NCBI GenBank assembly: GCA_009780025.1
Contig: WRAV01000004.1
Span: forward strand, 26,166-90,165
DNA: 64,000 nt
Source: Oscillospiraceae bacterium
GTDB lineage: Bacteria; Bacillota; Clostridia; Oscillospirales; Ruminococcaceae
Reading direction: 5' to 3'
Shown: in pieces, positions 7,661 through 16,585 of the stretch
How positions within the stretch are numbered: the stretch's first letter is position 1
Layout: the number at the start of each line of letters is the position of its first letter
Position numbers and translations under genes: made by a program
Notes under the pieces: generated by a model
The model's database searches: none
Seen by the model: the letters and a program-made list of their open reading frames with translations, nothing else
What the model was told of the DNA's origin: nothing

Positions 7661-9043
7661 GTGGAAAAGGCTTGTGCCGTATTGCTAGCAGCCGGGGACG
7701 GTAAACGCATGAAGAGCGAAAAACCCAAGGTACTCTGTGAGGTGCTCTTCCAACCGATGATAGCCTGGGTAGCAAAAGCCCTCGCCGGGGCCGGCATCGA
7801 AAATTGTTGCGCCGTTTTGGGCGCGGGTTACGAACAGGTGCGTGGGGTGTTGCCCGCCCACTACTCAGTGGCTATGCAGCATGAGCGCAAAGGCACCGGC
7901 CACGCCGTCATGATGGCGGAAGATTATATCAAAAATGGCGACTTCAGGGATGTTGCCGTGCTCTGTGGAGACGCCCCATTGATCGCATCCGGCGACATAA
8001 GCGCCGCCTACGATCAGCACAAGACCGAAAAAAACGCTGTCACCGTCTTAACCGCCAAGGTGAGCAACCCCACAGGGTATGGTCGGATTGTCCGCACCGA
8101 TGGCAAAGTTAGCGCTATTGTCGAGCAAGCCGACGCTGACGAGGCCACCGTGCTAATCGACGAGATAAACGCCGGAGCCTACTGGTTTAACGCCGAGTTT
8201 TTGCTTGAAGCACTAAAGGGCATGGGCACCAGCAACGTCCAGGGCGAATATTACCTGACCGATACCGTGGCCACCGCCATAAAACTGGGCCGCCCGTCAG
8301 GCGCCTACACATCCCACCCCGATGCCGCTCTGGGCGCCAATGACCGACGCTCTCTCGCGATTCTAAATGAAATCGCCCGCAAGAAGGTGATCGACCGACT
8401 GTTGGATAACGGGGTCGATATCCCATTTGCCGGGCAAGTCGTGGTGGGGCCAAGCGTAGAGATAGGCGCGGATACCATCATTTTGCCAGGCTGCATACTC
8501 AAGGGAGAGACTGTTGTCGGCAATGGCTGCGAGATTGGTCCCAACACCCAGCTGACCGACGCCGCAATCGGCGACGGCTGCAAGGTGGTCTCCTCGTTTG
8601 TTGAGGCCTCACGGGTAGATGATGGCGTGTCCATAGGGCCTATGTCCAATATCAGACCGGGCTGTCATCTGGGTCCGGATGTTAAAATCGGAGACTTCGT
8701 CGAGGTCAAGAGCTCTAATATCGGCGCGAAGACCTCTATCGCCCACCTGAGTTACATCGGGGACAGCGACGTGGGCACCCGCTGCAACTTTGGCTGCGGG
8801 ATCGTGACCGTAAACTACGACGGCAACACAAAACACCGCACCACCATAGGTGATGGAGTATTTGTGGGCTGCAACTCCAACCTTATCGCCCCGGTGGTAT
8901 TAGGGGACGGCGTCTACTGCGGTGCAGGCACTACCGTCACCAAAGACGTGCCCGCATGGGCCCTGGTAGTAGGCCGCAGCCGCCAGACCGTGAGGGAAGA
9001 TTGGAACAAAAGCGGAGCTAAGTTCAAGAAGGGGAACGGTTAA
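7661..9043 (+). CDS. glmU: Bifunctional GlcNAc-1-phosphate uridyltransferase / glucosamine-1-phosphate acetyltransferase
   Basis: Makes UDP-GlcNAc for cell-wall synthesis in the cytosol. The 460-residue protein has the N-terminal pyrophosphorylase domain, VLLAAGDGKRMKSEKPKVL (residues 6-24), then GTGHAVMMA and LCGDAPLI, and from about residue 250 a left-handed beta-helix of hexapeptide repeats with the acetyltransferase residues in PLSNIRPG-like PMSNIRPG and GNTKHRTTIGDGVFVGCN. The GTG at 7661 was chosen because GGAAGGGGG lies 6 bases upstream; an in-frame ATG at 7634 would add nine residues encoded by the ribosome site itself. prs follows by 43 bases, the classic glmU-prs order of Firmicutes. 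Confidence 0.95.
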   Translation: MEKACAVLLAAGDGKRMKSEKPKVLCEVLFQPMIAWVAKALAGAGIENCCAVLGAGYEQVRGVLPAHYSVAMQHERKGTGHAVMMAEDYIKNGDFRDVAVLCGDAPLIASGDISAAYDQHKTEKNAVTVLTAKVSNPTGYGRIVRTDGKVSAIVEQADADEATVLIDEINAGAYWFNAEFLLEALKGMGTSNVQGEYYLTDTVATAIKLGRPSGAYTSHPDAALGANDRRSLAILNEIARKKVIDRLLDNGVDIPFAGQVVVGPSVEIGADTIILPGCILKGETVVGNGCEIGPNTQLTDAAIGDGCKVVSSFVEASRVDDGVSIGPMSNIRPGCHLGPDVKIGDFVEVKSSNIGAKTSIAHLSYIGDSDVGTRCNFGCGIVTVNYDGNTKHRTTIGDGVFVGCNSNLIAPVVLGDGVYCGAGTTVTKDVPAWALVVGRSRQTVREDWNKSGAKFKKGNG

Positions 9044-9086
9044 CAATCGACTGTTAACTGACAACGCATGGGGAGTGTAAAAGAAA

Positions 9087-10046
9087 ATGAACTTGCATGG
9101 TAAGGACATTAAAATTTTTTCGGCCAACTCCAACCTGCCGGTGGCTGCCGGCATTGCCCACGTCTTGGGGCTGCCGTTGGGTAAAAGCACAGTCTCTGCC
9201 TTCGCCGACGGTGAGATAAGCGTCTCCATCGGCGAGAGTGTGCGCGGCTCGGACGTCTTTGTGGTTCAGAGCACATCCAAGCCGGTCAACAATCATCTTA
9301 TAGAAATGCTCATAATGATCGACGCCTTCAAGCGGGCCTCCGCCGGGAGGATAACCGCAGTTATCCCATACTTAGGCTACGCGAGGCAGGACCGCAAGTC
9401 CAAGGCTCGGGACCCCATTTCGGCCAAGTTGGTGGCCGACCTTATCACGGCTGCCGGCGCCGACCGGGTTCTCACAATGGACCTTCACGCCCCGCAGATC
9501 CAAGGTTTCTTCAATATCCCGGTGGATCACCTGTTGGGCGCCCCCCTTATAGTGCCTCACTTTTGCAAAAAGTTCAACGACTGCAGGCAGGATGTAATCG
9601 TTGTCTCCCCCGACTTGGGCTCGGTAACCCGGGCACGGAAGTTCGCCGAAAAGTTTGACGCTCCCCTGGCTATCATCGACAAACGCCGCCCCAAGGCAAA
9701 TGAATCAGAAGTGATGAACATCATCGGGGATGTGTCCGGCAAAAAGGTAATACTGGTCGATGATATGATCGACACCGCCGGCACTCTTTGTCAGGCCGCC
9801 AAGGCTCTTATTGAAAAAGGCGGCGCTAGTGAAATTTACGCCTGCGCGACCCACGGAGTCCTCTCCCCGCCCGCCCTTGAGCGTATTGAAGCGAGCCCTA
9901 TCCGCGAGCTGATTCTGCTGGATACCATCAACCGTGCGGCAGCAGAAGGCGCAGCTAAGATAAGCTACCTGCCGGTCGCACCGGTCTTCGCCGAGGCTAT
10001 CGAGCGCATTTATAAGGATAAACCGGTTTCGCCGCTATTCGCATAG
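9087..10046 (+). CDS. prs: Ribose-phosphate pyrophosphokinase
   Basis: Makes PRPP from ribose 5-phosphate and ATP for nucleotide, His and Trp synthesis. Length (319 residues) is typical of class I enzymes. Visible motifs are FADGEISVSIGESVRG (ATP/regulatory), YLGYARQDRKSKARDPISAK (flexible loop with catalytic Arg/Lys), MDLHAPQIQGFF and the PRPP-binding loop VILVDDMIDTAGTL (about residue 220). It sits directly after glmU with its own GGGGAG ribosome site and is probably co-transcribed with it. Confidence 0.96.
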   Translation: MNLHGKDIKIFSANSNLPVAAGIAHVLGLPLGKSTVSAFADGEISVSIGESVRGSDVFVVQSTSKPVNNHLIEMLIMIDAFKRASAGRITAVIPYLGYARQDRKSKARDPISAKLVADLITAAGADRVLTMDLHAPQIQGFFNIPVDHLLGAPLIVPHFCKKFNDCRQDVIVVSPDLGSVTRARKFAEKFDAPLAIIDKRRPKANESEVMNIIGDVSGKKVILVDDMIDTAGTLCQAAKALIEKGGASEIYACATHGVLSPPALERIEASPIRELILLDTINRAAAEGAAKISYLPVAPVFAEAIERIYKDKPVSPLFA

Positions 10047-10166
10047 TGATAACCGCAACATAATTGGTCGCATTCGCGCCGACAGGGGGCACAAACCTTT
10101 GTCGGCGCATAGTCACGTTGATTTGACTTGGACAGCCGTAAGTTTACACCAAGGAGAAAGTGTATA

Positions 10167-10385
10167 ATGATGTCAAGCAAAGAGCCGGTTATTGTGCCGG
10201 AAGAGTTGACCAAAATTCTAGCAAGTGAAGCGGAGGCCAGAGAGTTCTTCGAAAGCTTAACAGATGGCTATAAGCGCGGCTACTGCGATTGGGTCGGCGG
10301 GGCGAAACAGCAGGCAACGCGTGAGACGCGGGCGGGTAAGGCTTTGGTTATGCTCAAAAATAAGCGAAAAACGTTGAAGACTTAG
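10167..10385 (+). CDS. YdeI/OmpD-associated family small protein
   Basis: A 72-residue protein starting at tandem ATGs (10167/10170), preceded by AAGGAG. The segment AREFFESLTDGYKRGYCDW, then WVGGAKQQATRETRAGKALVML, matches the C-terminal helical domain of the YdeI/OmpD-associated family (FFESLSPsyrreYvrWI..AKr.eTRarRi.k). Many members carry an N-terminal DUF1905 domain; this one is the short, stand-alone form. Function is unknown. It stands alone between prs and a repeat cluster. Confidence 0.75.
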   Translation: MMSSKEPVIVPEELTKILASEAEAREFFESLTDGYKRGYCDWVGGAKQQATRETRAGKALVMLKNKRKTLKT

Positions 10386-10413
10386 AAACATATATTTACT
10401 TCGACGCACGAAT

Positions 10414-10690
10414 CGTTGTAGGGGCGACTTTTAGCCCGCGGGTTTAAATCAAGGTTTAGATCGAAGATTAAGTCCCAGTTCAAGACCAAATCTTAGTCAG
10501 CCTTTGACCTTGGAATTTGGAACTTGAACTTAAACCTACGGACCACGCAGGGGCGCGTCCCCTACAACGACAAGTGTGTGGAATATGCCCGGGCGGGATA
10601 ACCCCGCCCCTACAACGTTATATCTTGAACTAAAAAACCTAACCCATGGAACAAGTTTAAAACTCGTCAACTATAATAAACGAGAAACTT
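10414..10690. repeat. Composite intergenic repeat with GTAGGGGCG palindromes and a conserved tail
   Basis: This gap (10386-10719) has no gene. It holds TTGTAGGGGCGACTTTTAG (from 10414), a GGGGCGCGTCCCC palindrome (near 10551) and GGGCGGGATAACCCCGCCC (near 10590), each followed by CTACAACG, then a roughly 75-bp tail containing CTTGAACTAAAAAACCTAA and TTTAAAACTCGTCAACTATA. The tail recurs near 42750-42815 and 53655-53715, and the first palindrome recurs inverted near 53574-53612. Confidence 0.7.
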
Positions 10691-10719
10691 GCAAATATGT
10701 TTTGAAAGGCTGTGCTAGT

Positions 10720-10917
10720 ATGGTTAAGAAAAGGGTTGCTGTAGGGATTTTAGGTGCAGTTTTGTTTGGCGCTATAACCACGATTATCATGCATATAGTC
10801 AGAGAGTTTAACCTACTTTTCATCGGTGTTGCCTGCCTTCTTGGGTTCAACATATTCGTAAAAATTCATATAAAGCTAAGTGGCAACAAAGAGAGCAGCA
10901 ACGAGACTACGAGCTAA
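10720..10917 (+). CDS. Small two-helix membrane protein of unknown function
   Basis: A 65-residue protein. The ATG at 10720 has GAAAGG upstream and was preferred to an in-frame upstream start that would read through repeat DNA. Two hydrophobic segments (about residues 6-22 and 29-47) are separated by a short loop; the N-terminus is basic (MVKKR) and the C-terminus polar. No family is recognised. It lies 34 bases before pth. It may be a genuine small membrane protein, but its coding status rests mainly on the ribosome site and the coherent membrane pattern. Confidence 0.5.
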   Translation: MVKKRVAVGILGAVLFGAITTIIMHIVREFNLLFIGVACLLGFNIFVKIHIKLSGNKESSNETTS

Positions 10918-10951
10918 CCATAAACACACTGCCCGCTAAGGAGAATTTCAT

Positions 10952-11629
10952 ATGCTAGACGACCTGTTCGCGAAGCTCTTTTCAAAAAAGACGGCAGCCC
11001 CCGCCGGGCCAGTTGAGTTCATCATCGCCGGGCTCGGGAACCCGGGGGCCGACTACGAGTACACCCGCCACAACGCGGGCTTTTTGGCGCTTGACCACAT
11101 TGCCGAAAAGATCGACGTAAAGATAAACCGGGTTAAGTTCAAATCCTACACCGGGGAAGGCGTGCTCGCCGGCAAGAAAGTGCTGCTGATAAAGCCGGCC
11201 ACCTATATGAACAAGAGCGGTGAGGCGATAGTAGAGGCATTGGGCTTTTACAAGCTGCCGGTGCAAAACCTGCTGGTGCTAGTCGACGATATTGCCCTGC
11301 CCACAGGTGCGCTGCGTATCCGAGGGGCGGGCAGCGACGGCGGGCAGAACGGACTGAAAAACATAATCTACCTGACCGGGGAGGACGCCTTCCCGCGGGT
11401 ACGGATTGGCGTGGGCTCAAAACCCCACCAAGACGCTGATCTGCGCAACTGGGTGCTGACACGCTTTTCTGAAGAGGAGGGCAAAATTCTCGAACCTATA
11501 TTCGAGCAGGTGACTGGCGCCGCCGAGATGATCGTGTCCGGCGACATCGAGGGGGCAATGAACCGCTACAACAAGCGCGGCGTCGGGCCAAAGCCGGCCG
11601 CCCAACCCAACCCCAGCAAGGATTCTTGA
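10952..11629 (+). CDS. pth: Peptidyl-tRNA hydrolase
   Basis: Releases tRNA from drop-off peptidyl-tRNAs in the cytosol. The 225-residue protein has the family core FIIAGLGNPGADYEYTRHN (from about residue 24, with Asn, Tyr and the catalytic His), LIKPATYMNKSGEAI, VLVDDIALPTGALRIR and GGQNGLKNII. It is longer than the usual 190 residues: a 22-residue lead (MLDDLFAKLFSKKTAAPAG) and a Pro/Lys-rich tail flank the core. AAGGAG precedes the ATG. Its TGA overlaps the mfd start (TGATG), so the two are translationally coupled, the usual pth-mfd pairing of Firmicutes. Confidence 0.95.
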   Translation: MLDDLFAKLFSKKTAAPAGPVEFIIAGLGNPGADYEYTRHNAGFLALDHIAEKIDVKINRVKFKSYTGEGVLAGKKVLLIKPATYMNKSGEAIVEALGFYKLPVQNLLVLVDDIALPTGALRIRGAGSDGGQNGLKNIIYLTGEDAFPRVRIGVGSKPHQDADLRNWVLTRFSEEEGKILEPIFEQVTGAAEMIVSGDIEGAMNRYNKRGVGPKPAAQPNPSKDS

Positions 11630-14600
11630 TGAGGCAACTTGCAAAACTTTTAGAGGGCGCCCCCAGCTACAAAAAACTGCTGCAAAACTTAAACACCGGC
11701 TGCTCCCCCACCCTGGCAACCGGACTTGGAAATATTCATAAGGCGCATTATATCTATTCCCTTTGCGGGGCCAGCAGGCAACCCGCGCATGTACTCGCAC
11801 CCAACGAGCTAACCGCCCAAAAACTCTGCGAGGACATAAACACCCTCTGTGGGGAGGAAACCGCGCTGCTCTTCCCCTCCCGGGAGCTGACTTTTCGCAG
11901 TGTGGAGGGTGTCTCCCTCGAGTACGAACACGCCCGGCTGCGCACTCTCTGCCGGATTCTGGTAGGCAGTGCGCCCATTGTTGTCTCCCCGGTAGAGGGC
12001 GCGGTGCAATACACTCTCCCCCAAAGCGTCTTTACCGCCCACACCCGGGAGCTGAAACCCGGGCAGGCCGAGGACGTAACCGCCCTTGCCGAACTCTTTG
12101 TGGGCGCCGGCTATGTCCGGTGTGAACAGGTTGAGGGTGTCGCTCAGTTCGCGATTCGCGGCGGGCTGCTGGACTTCTTCCCGCCGGATAGCCCCCTGTC
12201 CTACCGGGTCGAGTTCTGGGGAGACGAAATCGACACGATATCCACCTTTGAGGTGGCCACCCAGCGCCGCACCAGCCAAGTAGACTCCGCTCTCATCACC
12301 CCGGCAAGAGAGACTCTTGTCGGCGACGCGGAGGCTTTTGTCGCACTGCTGGAGGCTCAAAAAGCCACCCTGCGCGGCAAGTACGGTGCGCTGGCCAAAG
12401 AGCTAATCGACCGGGATATTGAGCACATAACAGAGATGGGCTTTCTACCCGCGGCGGACAAATACCTGCCGCTGCTATACAAGCAGCCAGCCACAATCTT
12501 TGACTACTGCGCCGGACGACAACTCTTTGTCTGCGAGCCGGTCAGCATCAAAGAAACGCTGAAAAACGCGACCTTCCAGCAACAGGAAGACTTAGCCGCG
12601 ATGCTTGAAAAGGGTGTGCTCTTTAAGGGGTGCGACACTTTCACAATAGGCTTTGGCGACATCCTGCCGCGCATAGAGAGCGAAAGCACTCTGCTATTGG
12701 ACAGCTTTGCCCGCAGTCTAAATGACATTCGCCTGCATGACACACTGGCCGTGACCGCCACCCAGCTCTCGGCCTGGAGCGGCGAGTACCGCTTCCTCAA
12801 GGAAGACATCGACGCCTACTTAGCTCAAAAATACTGCGTGGTCATCTTTGCCGGCACCCCGCGTGCCGGCGACGCCCTCTGCACCGACCTTGTGAATGAC
12901 GGCATACCCGCCTCGGTAATGGAAGACCTTGGTAGGCCGGTTCCTGGGCGGGTGTTTATCCTGGAGGGCACTCTAAGCGCCGGGATGGACTACCCCGAGC
13001 TTAACCTTGCGGTCATTACCCACACAAAGACCGCCCCCCCCAAACAGCGCAAAGCACGCAAGCTCGGCAAAGGTGAGAAAAGACTTCGACAGCTAAGCGA
13101 TCTTTCTCCCGGCGACTACGTTGTCCACTCCGGCCACGGGATCGGGGTGTTTGAGGGTATCGTCAAGCGGGATATCGAGGGAGTGGTGAAGGACTACATC
13201 AAAATCCGCTACTCAGGCACCGATATGCTGTTTGTACCGGTAACGCAGCTCGACCTTGTCAGCAAGTACATCGGCGGGGGCGAAAACGCCAAGGTGCGGC
13301 TGAATAAGCTGAACTCCGACGCGTGGCAGAAGACACGCACAAGGGTGAAGGCCGCCGTCAAGGACATGGCCAAAGAGCTAATCGAACTTTACGCCAAGCG
13401 GGTGAACACTCCCGGCCACCCCTACGCCGCCGACGACGATCTGCAGCGGGATTTCGAGACGCGTTTCCCCTTTGAGGAAACCGACGACCAACTGCGCTGT
13501 GTCAGCGAAATTAAGCGTGATATGCAGGCCGCCTCCCCCATGGACCGGCTGCTCTGCGGGGACGTGGGTTTCGGCAAAACCGAGGTCGCTCTGCGGGCCA
13601 TATTCAAGTGTGTGCTCGAGGGCAAACAGTGCGCCGTGCTGGTGCCTACCACCATCCTGGCCTGGCAGCACTACCAGACATTCACTCAGCGGCTGGAGGG
13701 CTTCCCGGTCACTGTGGAGCTGCTCTCACGCTTCAAGACGCCCAAAGAACAGACCGACGTGATACGCCGCCTAAAGGAAGGCCGAGTGGACGTGGTGGTC
13801 GGCACCCACCGACTGATACAAAAAGACGTCGACTTCAAAGACCTGGGGCTCTGCATAATAGACGAAGAGCAGCGCTTTGGGGTTGCCCACAAGGAAAAGT
13901 TCAAGCAGATGCGCGGCAGCGTAGACATGCTCACCCTGACCGCCACACCCATTCCCCGCACCCTCAACATGGCCATGAGCGGCATCCGAGACATGAGCAT
14001 AATCGAGGAGGCGCCCCAAGACCGCGTGCCTGTGCAGACCTACGTCCTTGAACACGACGAGGGCGTGATAGCTCAGGCCATACAAAAGGAACTGCGAAGA
14101 GGTGGCCAGGTCTTCTACCTGCACAACCGGATCGAGTCAATCGACCTGCGGGCGGCAAAACTAAAGGAGCTTGTCCCGGAGGCGCGGATTCTCACCGCAC
14201 ACGGTCGAGTTGGCGAAGAAAAGCTCTCCGAGGTTTGGCAAAAGCTGCTCGAGCACGAAATCGACATCCTGGTCTGCACCACCATAATCGAGACCGGAGT
14301 GGACGTGCCCAACTGCAACACACTCATAATAGAGGACGCCGACCACATGGGCCTTTCTCAGCTTTACCAGATACGCGGGCGGGTGGGGCGCTCCAGCCGC
14401 AGAGCCTACGCCTACTTCACCTTCCGGCGCGGGAAAGCGCTATCCGAGATTTCCCAGAAGCGGCTGTCCGCTATACGGGAGTTTACGACATTTGGCTCTG
14501 GCTTTCGCATAGCCATGCGGGATTTGGAAATTCGCGGGGCAGGCAACTTTTTGGGAGCGCAGCAGCATGGCCACATGGAGGCGGTTGGGTACGATCTCTA

Positions 14601-15105
14601 CCTCAAGCTGCTGGGCGAAGCAGTCAGCGAGGAGACCGGCCAGACCGGGCCAGACGGCCAAACCCCCTCCAGCGAATGCATGATCGACCTGCAAATCGAC
14701 GCCCATATCCCGGAAGATTACATCGAAAACCTCTCTCAACGCATCGATATATACAAAAAAATTACGGCTCTTGACGCCCCCGAAGATGTGCTTGATTTAA
14801 ACGACGAGCTCATCGACCGCTTTGGCGAGCCGCCCACGTCTGTCTCCGGTCTGGTTGAAGTAGCTATGGTCCGCAACGTTGCGGGCAGGCTGGGCTTTAA
14901 AGAAATCAGCCAGCGGGAAGATCGGGTTCTCTTTTACCCACAGGCGTTCGACATGAACCAGGCCGCCAAAATCGCCAGCCAAATGCGCGGCCAGGTGCTT
15001 GTAAACCCCGGCCCCAAGCCTTATTTGGCCGTAAAAATCAAAAGCGGCGGCAGCCCTATTACCACCATACGAGATACGCTAAGCCTGATGTCAACTGAAA
15101 AATAG
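11629..15105 (+). CDS. mfd: Transcription-repair coupling factor
   Basis: An ATP-dependent translocase that removes RNA polymerase stalled at lesions and recruits UvrA. The 1158-residue length is typical. Domains: UvrB-like N-terminal part (about 1-340), RNA polymerase-interacting CarD-like domain (LSPGDYVVHSGHGIGVFEGI, about 490), and RecG-like motor with LLCGDVGFGKTEVALRA (about 640), IIDEEQRFGVAHKEK, LTATPIPRTLNMAMSGIRD, HGRVGEEK and QIRGRVGRSSRRAYAYF, then the TRCF C-terminal domain. ATG 11629 was preferred to the TTG three bases earlier; it overlaps the pth stop. Confidence 0.97.
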   Translation: MRQLAKLLEGAPSYKKLLQNLNTGCSPTLATGLGNIHKAHYIYSLCGASRQPAHVLAPNELTAQKLCEDINTLCGEETALLFPSRELTFRSVEGVSLEYEHARLRTLCRILVGSAPIVVSPVEGAVQYTLPQSVFTAHTRELKPGQAEDVTALAELFVGAGYVRCEQVEGVAQFAIRGGLLDFFPPDSPLSYRVEFWGDEIDTISTFEVATQRRTSQVDSALITPARETLVGDAEAFVALLEAQKATLRGKYGALAKELIDRDIEHITEMGFLPAADKYLPLLYKQPATIFDYCAGRQLFVCEPVSIKETLKNATFQQQEDLAAMLEKGVLFKGCDTFTIGFGDILPRIESESTLLLDSFARSLNDIRLHDTLAVTATQLSAWSGEYRFLKEDIDAYLAQKYCVVIFAGTPRAGDALCTDLVNDGIPASVMEDLGRPVPGRVFILEGTLSAGMDYPELNLAVITHTKTAPPKQRKARKLGKGEKRLRQLSDLSPGDYVVHSGHGIGVFEGIVKRDIEGVVKDYIKIRYSGTDMLFVPVTQLDLVSKYIGGGENAKVRLNKLNSDAWQKTRTRVKAAVKDMAKELIELYAKRVNTPGHPYAADDDLQRDFETRFPFEETDDQLRCVSEIKRDMQAASPMDRLLCGDVGFGKTEVALRAIFKCVLEGKQCAVLVPTTILAWQHYQTFTQRLEGFPVTVELLSRFKTPKEQTDVIRRLKEGRVDVVVGTHRLIQKDVDFKDLGLCIIDEEQRFGVAHKEKFKQMRGSVDMLTLTATPIPRTLNMAMSGIRDMSIIEEAPQDRVPVQTYVLEHDEGVIAQAIQKELRRGGQVFYLHNRIESIDLRAAKLKELVPEARILTAHGRVGEEKLSEVWQKLLEHEIDILVCTTIIETGVDVPNCNTLIIEDADHMGLSQLYQIRGRVGRSSRRAYAYFTFRRGKALSEISQKRLSAIREFTTFGSGFRIAMRDLEIRGAGNFLGAQQHGHMEAVGYDLYLKLLGEAVSEETGQTGPDGQTPSSECMIDLQIDAHIPEDYIENLSQRIDIYKKITALDAPEDVLDLNDELIDRFGEPPTSVSGLVEVAMVRNVAGRLGFKEISQREDRVLFYPQAFDMNQAAKIASQMRGQVLVNPGPKPYLAVKIKSGGSPITTIRDTLSLMSTEK

Positions 15106-15158
15106 ACGAATACATCATCTCCTCCTCATCCACGTTCTCTTATTTTCTGACTTCTTAT

Positions 15159-15187
15159 TTGACTAACCCGCCTTGGAGCTGTATAAT
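15159..15187 (+). promoter_or_regulatory. Strong promoter upstream of the PrsA/SurA-like lipoprotein gene
   Basis: TTGACT (15159-15164), 17-base spacer, TATAAT (15182-15187). Transcription would start near 15195, giving a leader of about 235 bases that contains the long hairpin at 15205-15357. Confidence 0.75.
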
Positions 15188-15204
15188 GGGGAGAGTGCCT
15201 ATAA

Positions 15205-15357
15205 TTAACTAACTTAAAAACCGGAGCAGGATTTGCGAGGATTTTTTTCGCCCTGCAAGGCAGACGAGGAAAGCGGGCTGACGCCCGGTAATGACGACAA
15301 CGCGGCAGGGTGAAAAAAGACCGCAAAGACGCTCCGATTTTTAAGTTGGTTGACTAT
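15205..15357 (+). repeat. Long imperfect foldback (about 50-bp arms) in a 5' leader
   Basis: The left arm (about 15205-15256, AACTTAAAAACCGGAGC then GATTTGCGAGGATTTTTTT, CGCCCTGC) is an imperfect inverse of the right arm (about 15303-15357). Inner sequence AGCGGGCTGACGCCCGG (15272-15288) forms its own hairpin. It lies wholly between a strong promoter and the lipoprotein gene. It could be a MITE-like repeat or a structured leader RNA. No other gene-like content is seen in 15106-15430. Confidence 0.6.
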
Positions 15358-15430
15358 TAATGGCCTGTCCGGCGTGTAAGCGCCCCTGGACATACTAAAG
15401 CAAAGATCACGAAAGGACACGATACGTTTT

Positions 15431-16579
15431 ATGAAGCGGATAACAAAATTCATCGCACTTGCAGTTGCCCTACTTGTCTTTCTTGCCGGCTGCCAAATGA
15501 CCGACACCAGCTGGGTCTTTGAGCTGGAGGATGAGCGCATCCCTGCTGGGACTTACATGCTTTTTCTGAACGAGCATTTGACACGCGGCACAAACATGCT
15601 GATTGAAGAGTGGATAGAATGGATGGAACAAGCCGACGAAAACTCGGAAGAACCGCCGAATATCTTTGAAATGTCCGCGGACGAAATACTAAATGTTCAG
15701 CTTGAGGGTATGCGCATGCAAGACTGGGCGCTGGCCGAAACGCAGAACTTTATCCGCCAGTTCTTTGCCGTAAGAACCCTGCTGGTCGAACATGATATAG
15801 AGCCGGACATCTTTGAGTCCGCGATTGCGCTTATGTCCGCCAACGCCGAGTACCGCGAAAATGAGCAACGATTCCGGGAAATGGGCGTGGCTGAGTCCTC
15901 TCTGGCTTTGGCATACCTCTCTTCCGTCAACATGAGCGCGCTTTTCAACGGACTATATGGAGAGGGCGGCCCGTACGAGATCCCCCAGGCCGAGCTGAGC
16001 GCCCACTTTGATGAGAACTTTGTGGCCGGCCAAGAACTCATCTTCTTCAAGTATATCCCCCCGCTCACAGGGGAGGAGAGCGAAGAAGAGAGGGCCGAGA
16101 TCGTACAGGAATTCCAAGAGGCTAACGACGGTATGCGCGCGGTAGCCCAGGACTTCCTTGAGCGTTTGGAAAGCGGCGAGTACACCTTTGAGCAGCTGCA
16201 GTTCGAGCGCGAGCTGCTATTCTCCCCCAACCCGGAAGATGTAATGCAACAGCGCCCGGGCATACTCGACTTTGTCACCAGCATAGACAACCCCACCCAC
16301 CACAATCAAATCGTAGTCGATGGGCTGACCGAGCTTTCCGTTGGGGAAGCCGGAATTTTTGAAGACGAACTCATAATCACGGTTGTCCGCCGTCTGGATG
16401 TATTTTCGGTCGAGGGCGCTATGGATGAGCACATGAATGCGGCTATTTGGGCCCTGCGCTTCGAGGACGTGTTTATGCCTATGCTGGAAGAGCTTGGAGC
16501 CACGTTGCCGGTGGTTGTCAACAGCGCCGCTGTCAGCCGCTATAACCCTAGCTTCCTGATGAACATTATATGGGAATAA
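15431..16579 (+). CDS. Lipoprotein resembling PrsA/SurA-type foldases
   Basis: A 382-residue secreted lipoprotein: a signal peptide with lipobox FLAGC (Cys21), then a Glu-rich, mainly helical domain with MSADEILNVQLEGMRMQDWA and a C-terminal half with EELIFFKYI-like QELIFFKYIPPLTGEESEEE and FLERLESGEYTFEQL. Position directly after mfd and the helical N-domain/chaperone layout fit the SurA_N/PrsA family of extracytoplasmic folding factors. A complete parvulin PPIase domain is not evident, so isomerase activity is doubtful. lepA starts 6 bases after its stop, so they share a transcript from the promoter at 15159. Confidence 0.65.
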   Translation: MKRITKFIALAVALLVFLAGCQMTDTSWVFELEDERIPAGTYMLFLNEHLTRGTNMLIEEWIEWMEQADENSEEPPNIFEMSADEILNVQLEGMRMQDWALAETQNFIRQFFAVRTLLVEHDIEPDIFESAIALMSANAEYRENEQRFREMGVAESSLALAYLSSVNMSALFNGLYGEGGPYEIPQAELSAHFDENFVAGQELIFFKYIPPLTGEESEEERAEIVQEFQEANDGMRAVAQDFLERLESGEYTFEQLQFERELLFSPNPEDVMQQRPGILDFVTSIDNPTHHNQIVVDGLTELSVGEAGIFEDELIITVVRRLDVFSVEGAMDEHMNAAIWALRFEDVFMPMLEELGATLPVVVNSAAVSRYNPSFLMNIIWE

Positions 16580-16585
16580 TTAAGT

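Noticed and set aside
7513..7797. A 94-codon minus-strand frame overlapping the glmU promoter and start
   Set aside because: It overlaps the glmU coding start, has no ribosome site and no recognisable domain.
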